From Lysinibacter cavernae (GTDB lineage Bacteria; Actinomycetota; Actinomycetes; Actinomycetales; Microbacteriaceae): 64,000 bases of DNA. Shown here in pieces: positions 7,849 to 15,711 of the stretch. The position numbers and the translations under genes were made by a program. Location of the stretch: positions 62,001-126,000 of the forward strand of contig NZ_JAAMOX010000003.1 in the NCBI RefSeq assembly GCF_011758565.1. The letters run 5' to 3'. How positions within the stretch are numbered: position 1 is the stretch's first letter; every line of letters begins with the position of its first letter. Below the pieces are notes generated by a model. It saw only the letters and a list, made by a program, of their open reading frames with translations, was not told the DNA's origin and did no database searches.

Positions 7849-8006
7849 TGATCTCCTGCCAAAAACAAATCACACGAATCGTTTTATTTGGGAACGTTGC
7901 GCCCATTAGCGTACTATGGATGCAATGAGAGTCGATTAGGGGTCGGCCCATTGGTTATATTTGTCTGCCCGCTCTGAGTTCCAATTGATACTAGGGGTTA
8001 TCCGCA

Positions 8007-8642
8007 ATGCAAGCCCGCGCCAAAATCACGCGCCAAAACATCATCGAATCATCGTCTGCTGTCTTCCTCCGAAAAGGATTCGCAGCCTCAACCATCAGTG
8101 ATATCGCCGACGAGGCAAATATCACAAAAGGTGCGATGTACTTCCACTTTAAATCGAAAGAACTCATCGCAAGAGCGATCATTGAGATTCAAGTCGAGGC
8201 CAACGAAACGCTGCACGCAACGCTCGAAGCCAAGCAGCTCACCTCGTTTGAAGCGATGATCGAAATGTCCCACGAGATGAGCCGGCTCATCCAAGACAAC
8301 ATCGTGTACGCTGCCGCCACGCGGCTTGCGGTTGAAGTTGGCGTCTTTGGAGACCCTATTGCACAGACCTACGACGCGTGGAACGATCCGGTAACCCACC
8401 TCGTGAAGGCCACAATCGACGACGGCTACGTGTCAACGACAGTTGAGCCGGAGGTCCTCGCCGAGTTTCTGGTGACCACGTTCACCGGCATCCAAACGGT
8501 ATCGCTCGTACAATCGAACTACGGCGACCTGCGCGAACGTATTGACGACATGTGGCGCATCGTACTCCCTGGCATTCTTGCCCCCGGAAACGAAGATCTC
8601 GCGGCGAAGACGTGCGACCGCGCCGCAGCACTCACCGCGTAG
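8007..8642 (+). CDS. TetR-family regulator resembling gamma-butyrolactone receptors (ScbR/ArpA-like)
   Basis: The 211-aa protein begins at ATG 8007 and has the TetR DNA-binding domain at residues 5-50. The recognition segment ISDIADEANITKGAMYFHF followed by KSKELIARAIIEIQ is typical of the ScbR/ArpA autoregulator-receptor group, which respond to small lactone signals. The ligand domain is ordinary in length. No lactone synthase (AfsA-like) gene lies nearby, so the signal is unknown and the receptor assignment is only by resemblance. A long double hairpin separates it from the convergent alcohol dehydrogenase gene. Confidence 0.85.
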   Translation: MQARAKITRQNIIESSSAVFLRKGFAASTISDIADEANITKGAMYFHFKSKELIARAIIEIQVEANETLHATLEAKQLTSFEAMIEMSHEMSRLIQDNIVYAAATRLAVEVGVFGDPIAQTYDAWNDPVTHLVKATIDDGYVSTTVEPEVLAEFLVTTFTGIQTVSLVQSNYGDLRERIDDMWRIVLPGILAPGNEDLAAKTCDRAAALTA

Positions 8643-8650
8643 GAACAGAC

Positions 8651-8707
8651 GAGCCCCGGCTTCCGGCAACAATCCAGCCGGTGCTGGATGCCGCGAATCC
8701 GGGGCTC
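8651..8707. terminator. Bidirectional nested-hairpin terminator
   Basis: The outer arms GAGCCCCGG (8651-8659) and CCGGGGCTC (8699-8707) enclose an inner hairpin, ATCCAGC with GCTGGAT. It lies between two convergent genes. Confidence 0.7.
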
Positions 8708-8721
8708 CGCTGTCGCTCTCG

Positions 8722-9831
8722 TTAGGGCTGCTCGAAGATCACAACCGGCTTGAGCGTGATTCCGCTCTCGCTGTCGGCAAACGCCTGGTTGATGTTGGCA
8801 AAGTCATAGCGCTTGATGAGCTTGTCAAACGGGAACTTCCCGTCGTTGTAGAGGGAAATGAGCTTTGGGATAAAAGCCTGAGGAACCGAGTCTCCCTCAA
8901 TGACCATGCTCAGCGTCAGACCCGACATCAAGAGGGTGCCGATGTCAACACTCGCCTCCGTTCCCAACGCCGCCGCGCCAACAAGCGCCGCGTGCCCAAG
9001 GATTCCCATCGAGTTCAGCATCTGCGCAAAGACAAACTTATTGCCCGTTGTGTCGAGCGCGTAGTCGACGCCACCGCCGGTGATCTCCTTGATCCGCGCC
9101 GGCGCGTCTTCGTTCTTGCTATTAATGGTGTGTGTCGCGCCAAGCGTCTTGGCAAATTCGAGGCGGCTATCGACGATGTCAACAGCGATGATGATGGAAG
9201 CGCTCGACGCAACGGCGGCAAGCAGGCCGGACAGCCCAACCGCCCCGGTCCCAAAGATCACAACGCTGCTTCCGGCTTCGGGCTTGAGCACGTTAAGCAC
9301 CGCACCAGCGCCGGTCTGGATACCGCAGCCGAGCGGGCCGAGGAGCTCAAGCGGCGCATCCTTGCTGACCTTGACGATGCTGCGCTCGGCGACGTTGCTG
9401 TAGGTCGAGAACGAGGATTGGCCGAAGAAGTGCGAGCTCACCGGCTGTCCGTCTTCGTCGGTAAAGGCCTTCGACCCGTCAGTGCGCGAGCCTCCAAAAT
9501 CGAGCTCGAAGAAATTTACACAGTACGACGGGTGTCCGGACAGGCACGATTTACACGTGCCACACGTCGCGAAGCTGAGCACAACGTGGTCTCCTGGCTC
9601 AACGCTTGTGACTCCTGGCCCGACGGCATCCACAATCCCTGAGCCTTCGTGCCCGAGGACGGCGGGAAGCGGAGTTGGATACCACTGGTCTCGAACGATT
9701 GCGTCGGTGTGGCACACTCCCGAGGCAACCATTCGAACGCGAACTTCTCCCTGCCTCGGTTCATCAAGTTCGAGACGTTTCAACACAAGGGGCTGTTCCT
9801 TGTGGGTAACGACGGCGGCTGAAACCTGCAT
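8722..9831 (-). CDS. Zinc-dependent aryl-alcohol-type dehydrogenase
   Basis: This 369-aa medium-chain dehydrogenase has all zinc ligands. The catalytic site is Cys40 (SGVCHTD), His61 and Glu62 (GHEGSG). The structural zinc is held by Cys90, 93, 96 and 104 (CGTCKSC...C). The cofactor domain carries GTGAVG, and the second strand ends in an acidic residue (AVDIVD), which favours NAD+. The closest group is benzyl/aryl-alcohol dehydrogenases (XylB/AreB-like), which oxidise aromatic or allylic alcohols to aldehydes. The start at ATG 9831 has an excellent ribosome-binding site (GAGGAGGA). It stands alone; no aldehyde dehydrogenase is adjacent. Confidence 0.88.
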   Translation of the reverse strand: MQVSAAVVTHKEQPLVLKRLELDEPRQGEVRVRMVASGVCHTDAIVRDQWYPTPLPAVLGHEGSGIVDAVGPGVTSVEPGDHVVLSFATCGTCKSCLSGHPSYCVNFFELDFGGSRTDGSKAFTDEDGQPVSSHFFGQSSFSTYSNVAERSIVKVSKDAPLELLGPLGCGIQTGAGAVLNVLKPEAGSSVVIFGTGAVGLSGLLAAVASSASIIIAVDIVDSRLEFAKTLGATHTINSKNEDAPARIKEITGGGVDYALDTTGNKFVFAQMLNSMGILGHAALVGAAALGTEASVDIGTLLMSGLTLSMVIEGDSVPQAFIPKLISLYNDGKFPFDKLIKRYDFANINQAFADSESGITLKPVVIFEQP

Positions 9832-10011
9832 GAGTCCTCCTCAATCACACGGAAGTGCGCCACCACGCAGTGGGCACTCCCACCAGTATGCTCCGCTTAC
9901 CGTCACGCTTCCTGAACTCGTTGGCTAACCGTCACTGCCAATCCGAGGCTGACCGGCTCAAAGGGAAGGTTCGATGCCTCAACGGTTGAGAGTCTCGGTA
10001 CACTATGACCC

Positions 10012-10578
10012 GTGGATGATGCAGCACTCGGCCAGGAACAAAACGGCAACACGGTCTCACAACCGTTGGCGCTGGCCCTGACCGCGACCATCGACGCGGC
10101 GGTCACTCAGCTTGAAGACGCACAGGTGCCCGACGAGGCGCTGGCGACCCTCATCCCGTCGCAACGCGTCCGGCTCATCAGGCGCAAAGCCCGCTTTGAA
10201 CCCGCTGGCCGGGTGTGGCGCCTTGGTGTTTTCCTCCTTGGGCACGACGGGCGTCTGTACGGAGTTGGCGAGACCACTCGGGCGGTGGAGCCCGGACATC
10301 CTGGGTATCAGTCGGCATCGCAAGAGCAGCGCCGCGAATACCGGGCGATGGCATTCGCTGGGCCTTTTGCACGAGGAGACGTGCTCAACTTTAATACCGT
10401 TGCGCTGCCAATCGAGTCAGGCACGACCTTCGCTGCCGAGGCACCGCTCCTCGTTCACGAGGGAACCGCCCGTGTCCGGTGGCGACCTGGGGCTGGCCAG
10501 GCTGAAGCGGTACCGTTTGACTCGTACCTGGCGGAGAAGATCGATCTGGCGATTGGTCTGCTGCCTCCCTCGGCATAG
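10012..10578 (+). CDS. Conserved actinobacterial hypothetical protein
   Basis: The 188-aa protein starts at GTG 10012. It has a helical N-terminal third and then a mostly beta second part with RRKARFEPAGRVWRLGVFLL and HDGRLYGVGETTRA, resembling small actinobacterial proteins of no known function. There is no signal peptide, membrane segment or catalytic motif. The initiation site is uncertain because no strong ribosome-binding site is seen. It is followed immediately by a strong terminator shared with the convergent dehydrogenase gene. Confidence 0.7.
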   Translation: MDDAALGQEQNGNTVSQPLALALTATIDAAVTQLEDAQVPDEALATLIPSQRVRLIRRKARFEPAGRVWRLGVFLLGHDGRLYGVGETTRAVEPGHPGYQSASQEQRREYRAMAFAGPFARGDVLNFNTVALPIESGTTFAAEAPLLVHEGTARVRWRPGAGQAEAVPFDSYLAEKIDLAIGLLPPSA

Positions 10579-10582
10579 AACG

Positions 10583-10622
10583 CGATCGGCAGCGCACCGT
10601 AGGTTTGGTACGCTGCCGATCG
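10583..10622. terminator. Strong bidirectional terminator
   Basis: CGATCGGCAGCG (10583-10594) and CGCTGCCGATCG (10611-10622) are perfect 12-bp complements around a 16-nt loop, 5 bases after the stop at 10578. A T-rich stretch (GTTTTCTTG) lies shortly downstream on the plus strand. Confidence 0.8.
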
Positions 10623-10644
10623 TTGTGACGTTTTCTTGTTGGCG

Positions 10645-11700
10645 CTAGGCTCCAACTGCTGGGAGCGTAGCCGTGTCAATGACAAAGCGGTAGCGCACGT
10701 CCGACCGGAGTACGCGCTCATACGCTTCGTTGATCTGGTCGGCCGAGATGACCTCAATTTCGGCACCAAAGCCGTGCTCCGCACAGAAGTTGAGCATTTC
10801 TTGGGTTTCTGCAATTCCCCCAATGTTTGAACCGGCAAACGAGCGTCGCCCGCCAATCAGGCTAAACGCGTTAACCGGCAGGGGCTCTGCCGGAGCGCCA
10901 ACGTTGACCATGACGCCGTCAATGGCGAGCAGGCGCAGGTAGGCGTTGATGTCGATTGCGGCGCTCACGGTGTTGAGGATGAAGTCGAAGCTTCCGGCGA
11001 GCTTGGTAAAGGTCTCGGGGTCGCCGGTGGCGTAGTAGTGGTCGGCACCGAGCTTGAGCCCGTCTTCTTTTTTGTTGAGTGTCTGCGACAGCACGGTGAC
11101 TTCGGCGCCGAGCGCGCTGGCGATCTTGACTCCCATGTGACCGAGCCCACCGAGTCCAACGATGGCAACTCGCGTTCCGGGGCCAACACCCCAGTGGCGG
11201 AGGGGCGAGTACGTAGTGATGCCGGCGCAGAGCAGGGGGGCCGCAACGTCGAGGTCGATTCCCTCTGGGATGTTCAGCACGAAGTTCTCGTTCACCACAA
11301 CGTGTGAGGAGTATCCGCCCTGGGTAATCGTGCCGTCACGGTCGACGGCGCCATAGGTTCCAACGTTTCCGTTGAGGCAGTGCTGTTCGAGACCTGCGAG
11401 GCAGCTTGTGCATTCGCCACAGGAGTTCACGAGGCAGCCAACGCCGACCCGGTCGCCAACCGTGTGCTTGGTCACGTTCGAGCCAACCTCGGCAACGATT
11501 CCCGCAATTTCGTGTCCGGGGGTCAGCGGGAACTGCTGCCCGCCCCATTCTCCGCGAACGGTGTGGATGTCGGAGTGGCAGATGCCAGCAAACTTGATGT
11601 CAATCAGCACGTCGTTTGGGCCAACGTCGCGACGTTCAATGGTCGTTGCGATGAGCGGTTCGGTTGCTGAGGGGGCTGCATAAGCGCTTACGGTACGCAT
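10645..11700 (-). CDS. NADP(H)-type zinc alcohol/aldehyde dehydrogenase (YahK/AdhC family)
   Basis: This 351-aa medium-chain dehydrogenase belongs to the cinnamyl-alcohol-dehydrogenase-like group. Catalytic zinc ligands are Cys41 (GICHSD), His63 and Glu64 (PGHE); structural cysteines are 94, 97, 100 and 108. The cofactor loop is GLGGLGHMG, as in bacterial YahK and mycobacterial AdhC, which reduce aldehydes with NADPH. The start is ATG 11700, with GAAGGAAA just upstream; a longer frame to 11763 has no ribosome-binding site and a non-family extension. It lies upstream-to-downstream with an MFS gene on the same strand, 87 bp apart. The substrate is probably a broad range of aldehydes. Confidence 0.88.
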   Translation of the reverse strand: MRTVSAYAAPSATEPLIATTIERRDVGPNDVLIDIKFAGICHSDIHTVRGEWGGQQFPLTPGHEIAGIVAEVGSNVTKHTVGDRVGVGCLVNSCGECTSCLAGLEQHCLNGNVGTYGAVDRDGTITQGGYSSHVVVNENFVLNIPEGIDLDVAAPLLCAGITTYSPLRHWGVGPGTRVAIVGLGGLGHMGVKIASALGAEVTVLSQTLNKKEDGLKLGADHYYATGDPETFTKLAGSFDFILNTVSAAIDINAYLRLLAIDGVMVNVGAPAEPLPVNAFSLIGGRRSFAGSNIGGIAETQEMLNFCAEHGFGAEIEVISADQINEAYERVLRSDVRYRFVIDTATLPAVGA

Positions 11701-11787
11701 TGTTTCCTTCGCTGGTTGTAATGATGACTGTCGTCTGTTGTGAGTGTACGGCGAACAGCTCAAGAGTCGCTGACGGCGCAGCGCACT

Positions 11788-13179
11788 CTAGGCAATAACA
11801 ACGGGTTCGTCTTGGTATTCCCGCGACAGCAGCCTGTACGATTTTGTCGCAAATGCGCCAAGCGCCAGCAGGACCATGACAAGCCCAGAGATCAGGAACA
11901 CAAGCGCAATACCCCGCGCCTCTCCGTCGCCAAGCAGCCAAGACCAGGTGGCTGTGCCCGCGTCCGTCTCCATGTAGGGGATGATAATGAATTCGGCGAT
12001 GGGCGCGATGAGGAACGCGGTAATTGGCGCGGCGGCCGATTCGAAGGCTTGAGCAAATCCGAAGACTCTCCCCTGCCTCTCGTAAGGAACCACCTTCTGG
12101 ATGACCGTTTGCTCGGCTGCTTCCACCGCTGGGATGAGGGTCATATACAGCCAGATGCCGCCCGCGTAGAGCCACCACCAATCCCGCAGGGTAAAGAGAG
12201 CGCCAAGCACACCCATGATGGCGACCACGATGAGCATGGTGCGAATCGGATTCTTGCCAAGACCAAACTTGGCGATGAACAGCCCACCAATGATGAACCC
12301 GGTCGAGGCGACGCCAAGCACAACACCCCAGAGTTCAACGGGAAAGAGTTCAAGGCCGTACGGGTCCATGAGCGCCATGTAGACGCCACCAATGAGGTTG
12401 TTAAACGTGGAGAAGATGATGAGGGCAAACAGACCACTCGCCGCCCGAATCGCGGTGATGCTCCCCCGAAGGTCAATGGCGGGGGCTTTGCCTTCTTCTG
12501 TACGAGGGGCCTCTTCGGGGATGCGGAGGAACAGCAGGTGCACGAGCGCGAGGGCCGTGAGGACAAGCGCGATCACGAGGGTCCAGCCCATCCCGAGCAA
12601 CCCAATCGACAGCCCGCTAAACATGCTCGTCACGATGAAGGCGAGCCCCTGCACCGTGCCAACAAGACCGTTGGCGTTGGCGTGACGCTCCTGCGGCACG
12701 AGCAGGGTGACCGTCGTGGAAAGCGCGATGTTCCGCATATTTTCTACCACAGCGCCAAACAGGATGATGCCAGAAAACAACCAGAACATCGGCCCGCCCA
12801 AGTCGAGCAACGCCGCCTCAGGAAACGAAAGATACAGGGCCCCGGCGACAGAGAAGGATGCCAGCGTGACGATGCTGGCCAACACCATGACTCGATGCTT
12901 GCGATGCCGGTCGACGATCGTGCCAAAGCCGATCGAAAAGATGGCGACCAGCAGCATATAGGCACCACCAACGATGCCGGTTGCGAGTACCGAGCGAGTC
13001 TCAAGGTAGACCCAGAAGGTCAACGCAAACCAGAGGAACGACGTGGTGATGTTCGCGAGCGCAGTATTGACCAGGATCTGGGCAAAGGTGCGCATCCCGC
13101 TAGCAGGTGTTGCTGGCGATTTGATGGTCGGCGCTGACGGTTCCAACATGCAGTTAAGGATACGTCCGGGTGCCGACAT
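11788..13179 (-). CDS. MFS transporter (DHA3-like drug/solute exporter type)
   Basis: The 463-aa protein has about twelve hydrophobic segments. The first loop motif appears as FGTIVDRHRKHRVM after TM2, as in major facilitator permeases of the DHA3 (MefA-like) group. VPYERQGRVFGFAQAFES is the matching loop in the second half. These pumps usually export drugs or metabolites by proton antiport. The start is uncertain: ATG 13179 or ATG 13149, 10 codons later; neither has a good ribosome-binding site. It lies 87 bp upstream of the alcohol dehydrogenase gene on the same strand, so the two may be co-transcribed. The substrate cannot be deduced. Confidence 0.85.
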   Translation of the reverse strand: MSAPGRILNCMLEPSAPTIKSPATPASGMRTFAQILVNTALANITTSFLWFALTFWVYLETRSVLATGIVGGAYMLLVAIFSIGFGTIVDRHRKHRVMVLASIVTLASFSVAGALYLSFPEAALLDLGGPMFWLFSGIILFGAVVENMRNIALSTTVTLLVPQERHANANGLVGTVQGLAFIVTSMFSGLSIGLLGMGWTLVIALVLTALALVHLLFLRIPEEAPRTEEGKAPAIDLRGSITAIRAASGLFALIIFSTFNNLIGGVYMALMDPYGLELFPVELWGVVLGVASTGFIIGGLFIAKFGLGKNPIRTMLIVVAIMGVLGALFTLRDWWWLYAGGIWLYMTLIPAVEAAEQTVIQKVVPYERQGRVFGFAQAFESAAAPITAFLIAPIAEFIIIPYMETDAGTATWSWLLGDGEARGIALVFLISGLVMVLLALGAFATKSYRLLSREYQDEPVVIA

Positions 13180-13286
13180 TTGCTCAGAAAAAACGAGGTC
13201 AACTGCGGGGCCTCGCTGCCGGTGTTCTCGACGCCATCGACATTAGGCCCCAATCATTGGCCCTGGCTGTCTCGTTCGCCCGCGCT

Positions 13287-13344
13287 CACCACGAAGAAAG
13301 CCCCTCTCCGGGAGGTTGCACTCCTGACGGGGGCTTTCGTGGTG
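13287..13344. terminator. Long inverted repeat, terminator-like
   Basis: CACCACGAAGAAAGCCCC pairs with GGGGGCTTTCGTGGTG (one small bulge). It sits just upstream of the probable island edge, between the MFS start and the small HTH gene. It could also be an element-boundary structure. Confidence 0.5.
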
Positions 13345-13389
13345 GAACTCATGGGAATACTGTCGAAAGTTGCCCCACCTTTGCGGCGT

Positions 13390-13776
13390 ATGGCGAGTAG
13401 ACATCATCTCATCCGCCAACGCCTGCTTCCCAAGGGCCTAAGCCACAAGAATAAGACACTTCGACTTGCACCGTTGAGTGAAGCGAATCTTGTCTTGGCT
13501 GAAGCTCAATACAGTTCCGGGGCAACCCTGAAAACCATTGCGGTTGAATTTGGAATCACTCGACAGTCGCTTGCTTCGCAACTCCGCCGTCGTGGAGTAC
13601 ACACCCGACGCCGAGTACCTGGCCCCACAGAGATTGCGGAGATGGTACGTCGGTATGAGTCTGGAGAATCGCTAGAACGTATTGGCAATCATCTCAAGTT
13701 TTCAGCTGGTACCGTGCGCAGTCGATTGTTCGAGGTTGGAGTTGCAACTCGTGATCTGCAGGGGAGGGCGCGTTGA
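13390..13776 (+). CDS. Small protein with two tandem helix-turn-helix units
   Basis: The 128-aa product holds two resolvase-like HTH units. The first is about residues 35-65 (SGATLKTIAVEFGITRQSLASQLRRRGV) and the second about 75-110 (YESGESLERIGNHLKFSAGTVRSRLFEVGV). This arrangement occurs in C-terminal domains of small serine recombinases and in short orphan proteins near integrated elements. There is no catalytic recombinase domain, so it is either a DNA-binding regulator or a recombinase remnant. The frame is open upstream to 13180, but that part reads through the inverted repeat and is not protein-like. ATG 13390 is the likely start, though its ribosome-binding site is weak. Confidence 0.6.
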   Translation: MASRHHLIRQRLLPKGLSHKNKTLRLAPLSEANLVLAEAQYSSGATLKTIAVEFGITRQSLASQLRRRGVHTRRRVPGPTEIAEMVRRYESGESLERIGNHLKFSAGTVRSRLFEVGVATRDLQGRAR

Positions 13777-13780
13777 CAAT

Positions 13781-14458
13781 TCAATTATGGGCTCCGGGGT
13801 CGGCTCGTTTTTGAAGCACACACAGCGTCTCATCGAACCTCCAATTAGCGCTTACTGTAACGTATCGCAGCACGAAAGTAGTTCGAAGAAACAAGGTATA
13901 TGCAACGACGCTGAGAGATGAAATGCCGACATACAACGCAAAAACCCAGCCCCAATTTTGGAGAGTCTCCAGAAAGTCGGCGCGCTCGGAGGCAGGCAGC
14001 AAGAATTGGATAAGACTGGAGGCTTGAACCTTGTAGTTAAAGATAATCCCAATCACAATGTTACCGAGGGATAGCACGAAACCAATTAACGCAGGGAACC
14101 GGAGACAAAGCCAGTTGCTAATGGCGGCCATTAACGCATACGATGCGAGGCCAAGGTTCCGCGGGATGTCCTGGGTGAAGATTGAAGACACTAAGCCGAA
14201 TATGGGGCCTTGTGGGAAGTCTTGCGCAATCCAAGACGTAGCAACTTCGGCTAAAAGCCAGATCGTCGGGAACCCTAGCAGCCACCGCCATTTCTGCGTC
14301 TTTTGAGCTTTACGCATCGCTTTACTGATCGCACTCCAAGCTTGAGCGACGTCGGTACGCGCGGCCTGAGCTGAAATGTACATGGCTCTGAGTTCTGCAA
14401 AAATAGATTTCATATTTTGAACTCTGCCAGCAGCCGCTGACATTACTCGTTGGGACAT
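13781..14458 (-). CDS. 225-aa membrane protein of unknown function
   Basis: The protein has a positively charged N-terminal third (about 1-58), then roughly four hydrophobic segments (about 59-78, 100-122, 124-145 and 170-195) and a C-terminal soluble tail containing WRFDETLCVLQKR. No family is recognised. It converges on the HTH gene with a 4-bp gap, and the start is ATG 14458. Codon use is less GC-biased than in the flanking housekeeping genes, in keeping with acquisition by transfer. A second unknown membrane protein (15712-17490) lies in the same element; whether they act together is not known. Confidence 0.65.
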   Translation of the reverse strand: MSQRVMSAAAGRVQNMKSIFAELRAMYISAQAARTDVAQAWSAISKAMRKAQKTQKWRWLLGFPTIWLLAEVATSWIAQDFPQGPIFGLVSSIFTQDIPRNLGLASYALMAAISNWLCLRFPALIGFVLSLGNIVIGIIFNYKVQASSLIQFLLPASERADFLETLQNWGWVFALYVGISSLSVVAYTLFLRTTFVLRYVTVSANWRFDETLCVLQKRADPGAHN

Positions 14459-14613
14459 AAGCTCTTGAATTTTGATCTATAGATTTTGCTTATGCCCACT
14501 AACCAACATGCAACTATCGCCTCTCTTTCAGAGGCTAATTATGAACGCAACTGTAAAGTGTCCGCTGGTGCGGGGCAGTCCCGAAAGATAACCGGCCCGC
14601 ACCAGCGAAGTTT

Positions 14614-14853
14614 CTATCCTTTTGATCGTCGAGGATCATTGCCAGGAGAAATCGTATCCTTTGCGCGAATTGCACCGTTTACACCATGGATGTTTAGTTC
14701 ACCTCCACCTGCATTACGGATGATCTGCCGAGCTTGGTCTACTGCATCTGCCTGCGTGCTGTGATGTCCAGAAGCACGCTGCGCTCCAGGTTTTTTCACA
14801 TCCCAACCACCATCAGGGTTAGGAACCACGTGCCTTGAATTATCGTCTGTCAT
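14614..14853 (-). CDS. DUF2188 family protein
   Basis: The 79-aa protein contains the DUF2188 core: HVVPNPDGGWDVKKPGAQRAS, a segment of the AVDQARQIIRNAGGGELNIHG kind, and the late IRAKDTI. DUF2188 proteins are small single-domain proteins of unknown function, frequent on plasmids, in prophages and near stress genes. The start at ATG 14853 is set by a strong ribosome-binding site (AAGGAAGTGAG). The upstream stretch 14854-15229 shows no clear gene; it holds only a short CATGTG/CACATG dyad (about 14960-14980) and a tRNA-like sequence treated as chance. Confidence 0.8.
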   Translation of the reverse strand: MTDDNSRHVVPNPDGGWDVKKPGAQRASGHHSTQADAVDQARQIIRNAGGGELNIHGVNGAIRAKDTISPGNDPRRSKG

Positions 14854-15229
14854 ATTCTCACTTCCTTTCACTATTTAGCAACAACACTCCCATACACCTC
14901 TGACATTGCAAGTCCTTTCACCGACAATTTGCATACTGTCTGCCTGTTCTCCTAGTCTCATGTGCCCTGGATACACATGGCACCCTGCGCGAATCATTGC
15001 GACTGAGGCCAGGGACGCCGAAAAGAGGGTCACCTTGATCCGTTAGCATGATTTTCAGGCGGTAGGCCGAAGCTGGAAGAGGAGGGCACCCTACGGGTGC
15101 TGAGTCCCGCGCTCCCAGCGGGGCGTCCATTGAGTTGGCCCGCTCCAAGAAGCGCAAACCAACTCCGATCGGAGCCTGCTGGGCTTGGCAGCACATAGCG
15201 GCTATGCCGGGCTCGAACCGGAGCTATCA

Positions 15230-15520
15230 ATGCCTGACCACCTGAGTCTCTTGCTTTTGGGGATAAGCCTCCCGTCCGCGACCATCTTGCTAAATGGAGC
15301 CATCCGAATCTTTATCATCCTCGTTGCGCTTTACACGCACGACGGGAAGCGTCGAAAGACAGCGCTTCAGATCCTAGATCGAACTACTCGAAAGAAAAAT
15401 GCACCTACAAGAACGGATGCAGCGAAACCTGAATACGCTGCGCTTGCATTTGCCCCCCCCCCCCCCCCTCACCGTCATCCAACGGAATGCGCACGACAGT
15501 CCAACCGACTAAAGGCCTGA
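15230..15520 (+). CDS. Small membrane protein ORF interrupted by a 16-C homopolymer
   Basis: The 96-aa ORF starts at ATG 15230 with CGGAG 7 nt upstream. It encodes one clear hydrophobic stretch (about residues 5-34), a basic segment (THDGKRRKTALQILDRTTRKK) and then a tail that crosses the C16 tract at 15453-15468 as a proline run. Adding or removing one C still gives an open frame, each with a different C-terminus. The function is unknown, and the gene may be decayed. The following stretch 15521-15711 shows nothing recognisable. Confidence 0.45.
   Translation: MPDHLSLLLLGISLPSATILLNGAIRIFIILVALYTHDGKRRKTALQILDRTTRKKNAPTRTDAAKPEYAALAFAPPPPPHRHPTECARQSNRLKA
15453..15468 (+). repeat. Homopolymeric C16 tract
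   Basis: Sixteen consecutive cytosines lie inside the small membrane ORF. It is the longest homopolymer noticed in the window. It could be a slipped-strand hypermutable site or an assembly artefact. Confidence 0.9.
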
Positions 15521-15711
15521 ACCGTCTTCATCATGGCCTTCAGTTCTCTGAACAGGGCTCAGTACTGTGAGGATCCATACTTTCGCGGCTTTGACGATTC
15601 CCCCATATACCTGCGCCAGCTCTTCAGCAGCGTATGGTGCTGATTCCCCCTAAACGAAACCACCACTTTGCCAAAGTCAGGCTCAAGATACATGGGCTCA
15701 TTTTCTTAACG

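Noticed and set aside
7849-8006. Possible gamma-butyrolactone-type operator (AAAAC ... GTTTT) upstream of the ScbR-like gene
   Set aside because: The dyad is short and widely spaced and does not match a clear autoregulatory element pattern.
8542-9642. 366-codon plus-strand ORF antisense to the aryl-alcohol dehydrogenase
   Set aside because: The opposite strand has a complete zinc dehydrogenase with a strong start; the ORF has no protein-like features.
11740-13137. 465-codon plus-strand ORF opposite the MFS gene
   Set aside because: Its composition (Arg, His, Asp, Gln-rich) is the usual mirror of hydrophobic transporter codons; no domain is visible.
15190-15270. tRNA-like sequence on the minus strand (D-loop-like CAGGTGGT, T-loop-like GGTTCGAGCC)
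   Set aside because: There is no anticodon arm and no acceptor stem, so a cloverleaf cannot form; probably chance or a very old remnant.
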